Source: Diplonema papillatum (lineage: Eukaryota; Euglenozoa; Diplonemea; Diplonemida; Diplonemidae). Taken from it: 64,000 nt of DNA. Positions 10,440-19,900 of the stretch are shown in pieces. The notes beneath the pieces are model-generated. The model saw only the letters and a list, made by a program, of their open reading frames with translations, did no database searches and had not been told where the DNA came from. The translations under genes and the position numbers were made by a program. The stretch is from positions 124,001 to 188,000 of the forward strand of contig JAPJBO010000325.1 of the NCBI GenBank assembly GCA_030068145.1, in the 5' to 3' direction. Position 1 is the stretch's first letter. Each line of letters opens with the position of its first letter.

Positions 10440-10735
10440 TGTATGCAGTGTTGCACGGAAGAAAAGAAGAAGAAAGAAAAAGGCCGCTCCTGGTCCAGGA
10501 ACGTGACGGTAAAGCTTGAGTCGGAGACAGCCCAGTGCAACAACCCCGTCCGCTCTGCCCTGTGGCTGTTCAGCGCGAGCGCCAAGCCCCAAGGTGCGCC
10601 ACGCCTTGATGCTTTGGTTTGGAAAGTCAGTAGCCACTTGACCCGTAGGCCCGTGGCTCTGCAGTACCGCCGAACACGTGAAGCTTGGCTCCCGTGTAGC
10701 AGGCTTTCCCTGGTACCTACTGCTATACTGAAGAA
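10440..10735. repeat. Dispersed repeat F, longest copy
   Basis: It starts in an A-rich stretch ending 'aaaggccgctcctggtccag', continues through 'accccgtccgctctgccctg' and 'ccaagccccaaggtgcg', and ends 'tgtagcaggctttccctgg'. It lies about 90 bp before MSH2 exon 1 and may overlap the promoter. Confidence 0.8.
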
Positions 10736-10823
10736 AATGAAGCGAAATTGCTCCTTCTCATTTTATGCACCTGCGGACAGGAGGGTTGTGGGTCCGGGGC
10801 GTGGGGGAGCTAGCTGTTGCAAC

Positions 10824-10988
10824 ATGACGGATAGCGTGCCATCGTTCTTGCAAGATGTCGAGGTCCAAGCGGATGTCTTTCGCTTCGTGTCGCGTGGAAA
10901 AGCGCCGCAGAACTTCTACCAGCTCTACGGGGAACAGGTGGAAGCCGTGGCTAAGGAATACCTTCACACAACAGCAGTCGTAAAGCAG
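10824..10988 (+). CDS. MSH2: MSH2 exon 1
   Basis: Encodes residues 1-55, starting MTDSVPSFLQ and containing NFYQLYGEQ, equivalent to the FYxxxGED segment of MSH2 N-terminal domains. The donor is CAG/GTATTG, phase 0. Confidence 0.85.
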
Positions 10989-13900
10989 GTATTGCATTTC
11001 TGCAGTCTCTCTCGCAACAGTGGCGACGAGCTCCCCTGGACGTTCGTATTTAGTGCTAACAATTCTGCGGGTTGGCCCTACAATGTACGTGATACTGTGA
11101 AGGCAAACAAGACGTAGGCAGCGCGTTTTAGTTAAGTGGTTGATCAGAGTTCCTACCCGAAAATGAAGCAGGGTAAATACGAAAAGCCCGTCTTTATTGT
11201 TGAACCGCGCGCTCTGGAGCGCGGCCCAAACGGGCAGGAGGACCAGTGTGGGCGGCGGGTCGGTGCGGTGCGCTGGTTCAATCCGAGCCGCAGCTGGCGG
11301 CGACCAGCTCGCGTGTGGCTGCGACCAGCTCGCGTGTGGCTGCGACCAGCTCGCGTGTGGCTGCGACCAGCTCGCGTGTGGCTGCGACCAGCTCGCGTGT
11401 GGCTGCGACCAGCTCGCGTGTGGCTGCGACCAGCTCGCGTGTGGCTGCGACCAGCTCGCGTGTGGCTGCGACCAGCTCGCGTGTGGCTGCGACCAGCTCG
11501 CGTGTGGCTGCGACCAGCTCGCGTGTGGCTGCGACCAGCTCGCGTGTGGCTGCGACCAGCTCGCGTGTGGCTGCGACCAGCTCGCGTGTGGCTGCGACCA
11601 GCTCGCGTGTGGCTGCGACCAGCTCGCGTGTGGCTGCGACCAGCTCGCGTGTGGCTGCGACCAGCTCGCGTGTGGCTGCGACCAGCTCGCGTGTGGCTGC
11701 GACCAGCTCGCGTGTGGCTGCGACCAGCTCGCGTGTGGCTGCGACCAGCTCGCGTGTGGCTGCGACCAGCTCGCGTGTGGCTGCGACCAGCTCGCGTGTG
11801 GCTGCGACCAGCTCGCGTGTGGCTGCGACCAGCTCGCGTGTGGCTGCGACCAGCTCGCGTGTGGCTGCGACCAGCAGCTCGCGTGTGGCTGCGACCAGCT
11901 CGCGTGTGGCTGCGACCAGCTCGCGTGTGGCTGCGACCAGCTCGCGTGTGGCTGCGACCAGCTCGCGTGTGGCTGCGACCAGCTCGCGTGTGGCTGCGAG
12001 CAGCTCGCGATGCGCGAACGCAGTTTCGCAAAGGAACCGGCAACTTCGTTTACGAAGTTGGCGAAGCTGTGGTTCTTCGCAAAACACGCCCCGCACACGG
12101 CTGTGTCCTCTGCCTGAGGGCAGGGGAACCGTAGTCGATGCACTGGGTTGTCGGTTTTTGGACTGTTTCTCGCTCAGAGTCGCTGGTCTACGTTGCAGAT
12201 CAGCACCGATGAAGAGATCTGCGGAAAATAGACCCGGGGACCAAAGGAGCGGGTGCGGAGGACGGGTGCGGCCCACACTGGAAGGACGAAATCGAGCGCC
12301 GGAGCTTTGCTGGTCTTAAAACGGACAATCCAATAGACACGCGCCCAGGCTGCTGCAAATCGTGCCCACTCTGCCCGGCGCCCTTCCTTGGTCGGGCCAA
12401 ACGCGCTACCCGCTTCCCGCACTAGGTAGTACGTGTGCAGTTATTCACCGTCTTCTTTTATACGCACAGGCCGGTACCAGCAGCTCTCCGTGTCCGATGA
12501 TCAACATCTCTCTCAAGGTCTTTGTTCCCATGGCGTGGCACCTTTTGCGGAACAAGGGCATGAAGGTATGTGCAACAAAAGCAAACAGATACAAAAACGA
12601 AGGCAGGGATTCGCTTCGAACTCCCGCAGCACTCAGCTGGAACGCGTTTTCCTGCATTCGCAACTTCTTCCGTTGATTTCAGTTTTCAGTTTGTGTGTAA
12701 CAGATGCAATGCTGCAAAAACAAAAAACCGCATGGATTGTCACGAACCTGGCTCGCCAAAATAAGCAAATAAAGTGTATAGTAAAGAAGCCATGCATGCC
12801 CTATCCCCAACCCCGTATACGCATTTGCTTCACCCGGAGACATCAAAAGTCTCCTGTCTAAAGTCCGAAATTCTCAAGCGAACTTTAACTCTAAAAAAGG
12901 GAACAACGCGGGACAGGTCGAAATTTACGAAGGATCCGGGAAGGACTGGAAGTGCGTGATGAGCGCTTGACCCGGAGACATCAAAATGTCTCCTGTCTAA
13001 AGTCCGAAATTCTCAAGCGAACTTTAACTCTAAAAAAGGAAACAACGCGGGACAGGTCGAAATTTACGAAGGATCCGGGAAGGACTGGAAGTGCGTGATG
13101 AGTGCGTCGCCGGGGCGGCTCGAGATGTTCGAAGCCCGGTTCGGGTCGATCGGCAGCAACCAGGACAGCGGCTGCGTGACGGCGGTGCACTGGAAGATCG
13201 ACAGCACCGGCGGCGTCGAGTTCGGCTGCGCGTATGTCAACGCGACCCTGCGAGTCCTCGGCGTGGCGGAGTTCGCGGAGGCCACGTTCAGCGGCAGCAA
13301 CCTCGAGTCCTTTTTGATGCAGATCGGCGCCCGCGAGGCGATCGTCCCGCCGACGACGGCGAAGTCGGACCCCATGGAGACCCGCATTTTCGACTGCATC
13401 CGAAACGCCGGCGTGTCGTTGGAACAGGCGAGCCCCAAGAGCTTCAACCCGGCAGAGCTGCCGGACAAGCTCAAGTTCTTGCTTCGAGACGAACACCCGG
13501 TGCATGAAATTTTGCAGCTGCCGCTGGCTCCTGGAGCGCTGGCAGCGGCGATATCTTACTTGGACCTCACCGCCGAGACGTGCAACGAAGAGCAGTTTAC
13601 GCTGCGGAAAGAGGATCTGTCGAAGTACATGAAGCTCGACCTGGCGGCGGTGCGGGCGATGAACATCTTCGACGACGAAAACGAGAACATCAACCGCACA
13701 AAGGGGTGCGTGTACTCTTTCCTCGACAACTGCCACACGGCTATGGGCAAGCGGCTTCTCAAGGTCTGGCTCACGCAGCCTCTGCTCGACGTCGACGAGA
13801 TCACGCGGAGGCAGGACATCACCTCCGTCTTCGTTGACGACAAAATGCTCACCAGCGCTCTCAAAATGACCATCCTCAGTAAGGTATGATTTCGCCCTCA

Positions 13901-16900
13901 TCTTGCATAATTTATTCTACGAGGGTCGAAAAAATATTACCTACCCCCATTTCTTTTTTTAAAGAAATTTTCTCCTTTCGCAAGTTTTGGCAGCCGCTGC
14001 TTGCTAATCCTATAATATACAGTGCATTCTAATCCTATAATGTGGTTCATGTACTTAAAAGAACTCAATGCTTAACAAAACTTGACGTGGGCGGCTTTAG
14101 ATTTACATCTGAATGACACCTCAACACAATACAAGTTGTCGACAACTAACAAGCAAAAGAATAAAACAAAACTACGCAATTCTTCCCCTTGATGTGCGCC
14201 TCAGGGAAAGCCTGCTTCACGGGAGCCAAGCATCACGTGTTCGGCGGTACTGCAGAGCCACGGGCCTAGTCAAGTGGCTACCGATTTCCCAAACTAAAAC
14301 TTAAAGCACCAAGGCGTGGCGCGCCTTGGGGCTTGGCTGGCGCTGAACGCAAGCTCGTCGAGACGCTCAGCCACAGGGCACAGCGGACGGGGTTGTAGCA
14401 CTGGGCTGCCTCCGACTCAAGCTTTGCAAATGCTGTGGTTGACCGTCACGTTCCTGGACCCGGTGCGGCCTTTTTTCTTTTCCTTTCGTTCCGCCTTGAT
14501 GTGCGCCTCGTGCTGCGATTACCTCCAGCGCCGCTGCGTAAAATGGTAAGTAGAAACGAACCAACTTTCAATGATCTTCGTGTGTTCGCCACATTTCCAT
14601 CGAGCCCTACAGACAAAAAGAAACGAGAAAGTATGAGAAAGAGAGAAGAAGAAGAAGAAAAAGAAAAAGGAAAAAGAAAAAGAAAAAGGCCGCCCTCACT
14701 GAGGACGGATGTCATCAGCAAGGACGTAGCAATTGTCGCAGAGGTGGGTGAAGTTAGGGTCCGTCCTCTTTGATATGGGTACTTCCAAGCACTCCCGGAA
14801 GGAGATGCGTCCACAAAGGATGCATTGTCGGCTTCTCTGATCTCGATGCGTTGACAGCGCACTCTTGCAGACTTGGCAGTGCTGGGCACAGTCCCGGTGG
14901 TGACTTGTGAGAAAGAGAGAGAAAAGGAAAATAAATAGCCGAAGGGCGCCCATCATCTTGGACCCAAGCAAAGCTCTGGACGGGGGAGACCCTGCCTGAA
15001 GGAATCGACCACCCCCGGGTGGGCTAGTTGTCATTGTCAACAGGAAAGAAAAAGAAAAACGATCCGACAGATCCCCGACCTCGACAAGATCCTGAAGCGC
15101 CTGCAGAGGGAGCGTTCGTCGCTTGCGGACTGCTTGAAAGTCGGGAACTTCATCGCGCTGGTGCCGAAGGCGATTACGCTCCTCGAAGCCTACGCCGGCG
15201 ACCACAAGAAGGAGCGGGTGGACGGCTACCTCGAGCAGCTCACCGCCGTCGCGTCCATCTTCGAGCCCCTCGAACTCCTCATCGCCGAGTCTCTCGAGGT
15301 GAGCGAGAACGACCGGGAGGTGCTGATCAAGGCGTCGTTCGACCCTTCGCTGGAAGAGATCCAGGCAGAGCGCAACGACGTGCGCACGCAGATGAACCAC
15401 GAGTTCAAGCACGTGCTGACCCTCGTCGGCCACACCGACAAGGAGATCAAGCTCGAGAACAACCCGCAGCTCGGGCACCACTTCAGAGCAACCAAGAAGG
15501 GCATGGGCGCGGTTAACAGCAAGAAAGAGATGATCAAGGTATGTCCTCGCGTAGTCTGGCGGCAGCGTGGAACTCTGACCAGGTGGCCAGCGGACATTGC
15601 TGCCGCGGGAGAGATCAGGCCACCGACTCGTCCGCGTCTGCGAATACTGACACAAGAGAATGAATCTTTCTTTTTTCGCTGAAAGCAGAAAGAACGCCTC
15701 ACTACTCTACCGCCCAGACCGGGTGTGTCCGTGTTGCAACACGCTACGGGGGGCTGTCGACTCTCCCAAAACTGAAGGAAACGACGAGCGATATGTCCCG
15801 TGCGCGCAAGGCTAAATTTAAATTGCGAACAGGGCCTGTGCCTCAGGTCGCCTGCGTTTATGTTACATGCACGTAACGCTCGTGTAACGCTATCTTACAG
15901 TCAAATCTGGCATGTAACGCTCGTGTAACGGTGTTTTACAGTCAGAATTGGCATGTCGCTCGTGTAGACCTAACCCGCGCTTCGTAAAAAAATTGTCGCC
16001 CCAATTTCCCAGGGAGTTTTGACCATTTCACCGTAGAGAGAGAGAGAATCTGGTGACCACCCAAAAAACACCCAAACCCCTGATTGGCCCTTGGCCCAGA
16101 GGCCCAGATCTTATGTTCCACCCTGCCTGCCAGCCCTGCCCAGCCAAACTCCGCACCTTATCCTGGTGTCACCCGAACGAGGATCCCGATAAGCTACAGA
16201 TCCGACGATCCTACCCCACAAGGGAGCAGCGTCGTCTTCCTATCATTGGCTGTGCAAAGCGGCAGCGGAGTTGTGGCGGCCTCTCTCGAAAAGGGTCAGC
16301 ACGGTAGCGAAAGCTATGGGAATACGGGCAAGTGGGGAGGTGCGCTGGGCTGCAAGGCGTCTACCCTCTCGTTTTCCCTGCACTCTAACTCTTCTCTCTC
16401 TCTTTCTCGTTTTGTGAACTTTCTTTCACCACGCGGCAGTTCTCTCAGATATTCGTTGCGCGTCAACTCCCTCAACACAACCCCTTCAGTTGGAATCGCG
16501 CAAAGACGGTTTGAAGTTCACCAGTCCTGGCCTCAACGACATCAATGCGCAATGGAAAGCGCTCACCGAAAAGTATCAGGAACGGCAGGTATGACCCCCC
16601 GAACCCAGTTGACCAGACCCACTTGTTGGTGTTGCATGCTAATCCTTTTCAAGAATGCACGCGTAGCCAGAGAGGGACAATAACTCAGCAATGTTACCGC
16701 GGCGCGTCTCCTTGGAGTTGTCTTTGACTCTTCCCTCTCATTCACTGATCACGTGAGCAACGTTAGACTGCGATGCAAAGCGCGTTTGTCAAATCTAAAA
16801 GGGTGTAATGCCCTTATATCCCACTCAAAACAAATTTGTGCCCTTATATCCCACTTCAAACAAATTTTGTGCCCTTATATCCCAAACTGGGATATAAGGG

Positions 16901-19900
16901 CACAAATTTGTTTTGACAAATTTGAATCGAGGAAAATGCTGGAAAACTTGCCGAGGAGGGGCTTGAACCCCCGACCACTCACCTTGAAACCCAAGGGTGG
17001 TTGGCTCGACCATCCGGATACCTACGGCGAAAAAAAAAAACTTTTCGTCCAGCCGGTGTCGCGAGTTGACGCCCATGCCTGGGCCCTGGCACGGCGAGCC
17101 AAACCCGAAATCGAACCCGAACCCAGAAGTTCGGGTGAGGAGTGATGGTGGCAGAACCGAACCCGAAACCGAACCTAAACCCGAAACTGAACCAGTGCCC
17201 GATAGCCTCGGATAGGAAACCAAACTCGGAACTGAACCCAGATTACAAGACAGATGGCCAGAACCGCGGAGGACGGTGGGCTAACAACCCAAGGTGGCGA
17301 CACAGTCGGACACTGTTGCCGACAGACGGAATCTGCAGCTCACGCAAGAATGGCTGATTCCTTCCTAAAGTCATCAACTGTCGTTGTGCCCACGCCTGCA
17401 CCGCAACTGGTTGCACACACACCGGTTGCACGACGGTGGACACAGCTTCCTTCACTGCAGTAATCTTCGCTTACGGATCATGAGTCTGATGAGATCAGTT
17501 GTCTCGCCTGACTCTCGGCTGTAGCATCTGGCCAGCTACTACAGTTCTGTCCGCGATTAGCCCCGAACGTCAGCGTGGCACGCCGTGACACGCCGCACGG
17601 TCAGACGGTGCAGCCAGGCACCTGGCTCTGATGCGGTTCTCTTGAGTACTTGCATGAGCCGAGTCAATACCCAAGATAGTACGGTTTTTCTTAGAGTTGA
17701 TCAAGATAGTACATGTTTCCTTAGAGTTACCCATTATAGTACATACCTCTTAGAGTTGATCAAGATAGTACATGTTTCCTTAGAGTTGCCCATTATAGTA
17801 CATCCCAAGATAGTACGGTTTTTCTTAGAGTTGATCAAGATAGTACATGTTTCCTTAGAGTTGATCAAGATAGGACATCTTTCCTTAGAGTTGATCAAGA
17901 TAGTACATCTTTCCTTAGAGTTGTCCATGATAGTACGTTTTGCTCTGGTACGGTCTCTTATCCTGTTCTGTTCTGTCCTGTGGGGCGGAACGAAGCCCGG
18001 GCAAAACGAGGCTGGGATAAGGTCCAAAACAGTACGTTTCCCGAGTTTGTGCCCAAAACAGCACCTTTTCCTGTTTGTGCCCAAAAGAGTACTTTGTTCT
18101 AACTTGAGTGCGGGTCCAAGTTTTGAGTCCAAGTTGTGTCCAAGTTTCTGCAGAACCAGGTTCGGTTAGCAAATCCAGACTCTCATCGAATCAAGGACCA
18201 AAATGGCAAGGTTTGCTGCCATGCCGATCAAAAACTGAAACACAACAGGCATCAATTCCCCTCAGCCGGGTTTTCCTCGCGTGCAGCACGGTGCACCGCG
18301 TTTGAGACCCAAGTTTGGGACCCAAGTTTGGGACCCAAGTTTGGGACCCAAGTTTGGGACCCAAGTTTGGGACCCAAGTTTGGGACCCAAGTTTGGGACC
18401 CAAGTTTGGGACCCAAGTTTGGGACCCAAGTTTGGGACCCAAGTTTGGGACCCAAGTTTGGGACCCAAGTTTGGGACCCAAGTTTGGGACCCAAGTTTGG
18501 GACCCAAGTTTGGAACTCAAGTTTTGGGCACAAACTCAGGTCCGAGTCAGGAAACCGTACTCTTTTGGTATTTCACCCAACCAGCAGCCCGTGCCTGGGC
18601 CACGGCTGGGGAAAGGGGGGTCTCTAAAAAAAAACGAAGAAAAAGCAAAAACTACGGTTTCTGTGCATTTTTCTTGCATTTCAGGAGTTTCAAGTGTGTG
18701 TACTATAATGGGCAACTCTAAGGAAACATGTACTATAATGGGCAACTCTAAGGAAACATGTACTATCTTGGGTAACTCTAAGAGGTATGTACTATAATGG
18801 GTAACTCTAAGAAAGTGTGTACTATAATGGGAAATGACCCGCATGAGCCTCCCAAGTTGAGGCACCCGATCGGGGACCGAGTGTGGCCGCGGTGGCCAGC
18901 TTGAAGTTGTGAAACGGTGCAACCAGTCGCTCTGAGGCACCCAGAACGTCTTGAGACGTCTCGGGTGGGGCATTGAAGCCAGCTTTATGCCTACGGACAA
19001 GGAAACACCAAAAACGGATGGAAGGGGGTGGACTGGGTCAAAATTGGTTTTTGGTCAAATTTTAGGGGTCCAAATTTTTGGGGTCGAAAATTTTGGTCGA
19101 GATTTTTGGTCCAAATCTTTGGTCGAAATTTTGGGTCCAATTTTTTGGTCGAAATTTTTGGGTCCAATTTTTGGGGTCGAAATTTTGGGTCCAAATTTTT
19201 TGGTCGAAATTTTTGGTCGAAACTTTGGGTCCAAATTTTTGGTCGAGATTTTTGGTCCAAATTTTTGGTCCAATTTTTTGGCATCGAAATTTTTGGTCGA
19301 ATTTTTTGGGTCCAGATTTTTGGTCATAATCTAGTTGGGCAAAATGTTGGGGCAAATTTTGGTCGAAAATTTTGCCCTCGAATTTTTGGACGTTGTGGCC
19401 GAGACAAAGCACACATGCCACCTGCCGGTTCGGTTCCCTCAAAAGACTTTTTACACGACCAAACAAATTTTGTGCCCTTATATCCCACTTCAAACAAATT
19501 TTGTGCCCTTATATCCCAGATTGGGATATAAGGGCACAAAATTTGTTTGAAGTGGGATATAAGGGCACAAAATTTGTTTGAAGTGGGATATAAGGGCACA
19601 AATTTGTTTGGGGTGGGATATAAGGGAAATTTACCAATCTAAAAGCCGTCTCAACCAACGTGGCATCTGCCTATGCGCGGACATTGAGGGCATTGTACCT
19701 CACTTACGTGCTTGCCAGTACGATCCGAATTTTGTTGTATAAGCACCTGCTTTGGAGGAAATGCTTGAAGAGACTGCCAGTTGCGATAGATCAAAGGAGG
19801 TAAAGGTGCTGTAGCCCACACGAAGCACAGGTAAAGCTGCATTTAGTGGCAGGCGTAAGCGTTCAACAAAAAAGAGACCCACTTTGTAGTTGTATTGTTT

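Larger units (their letters stand above)
13884..15070. other. MSH2 intron 3: repeats B, F and G
   Basis: It holds repeat B at about 14028-14100 ('gtggttcatgtacttaaaag'), repeat F in reverse at 14195-14490, and a third repeat G at 14690-14905. The acceptor is ccgacag at 15070. Confidence 0.7.
16801..19635. mobile_element. Non-autonomous transposon-like element, 9-bp target duplication, long TIRs
   Basis: It is flanked by direct copies of aatctaaaa (16792-16800 and 19636-19644). The outermost ~65 bp of each end are inverted repeats of each other, built from units containing cccttatatccca. Removing the element plus one flank copy restores an in-frame reverse-transcriptase segment, which confirms the boundaries. 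A 9-bp duplication and long TIRs are typical of Mutator-like elements, but no transposase is present. Inside are a tRNA-like sequence, inverted 30-bp arrays, a 15-bp minisatellite and a degenerate T/G-rich array. Confidence 0.82.

Noticed and set aside
11136-12319. ORFs of 296-461 codons on both strands
   Set aside because: They consist almost entirely of the 21-bp minisatellite translated in six frames, within MSH2 intron 1.
12433-12861. 142-codon ORF overlapping MSH2 exon 2
   Set aside because: Different frame from the exon that aligns with MSH2; runs through intron sequence.
13098-13889. ATG at 13098 as MSH2 start
   Set aside because: Residues upstream of it match the family, and two further upstream exons complete the N-terminus.
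18191-18797. Repetitive ORFs around 18.2-18.8 kb
   Set aside because: Translations of the 15-bp minisatellite in several frames.
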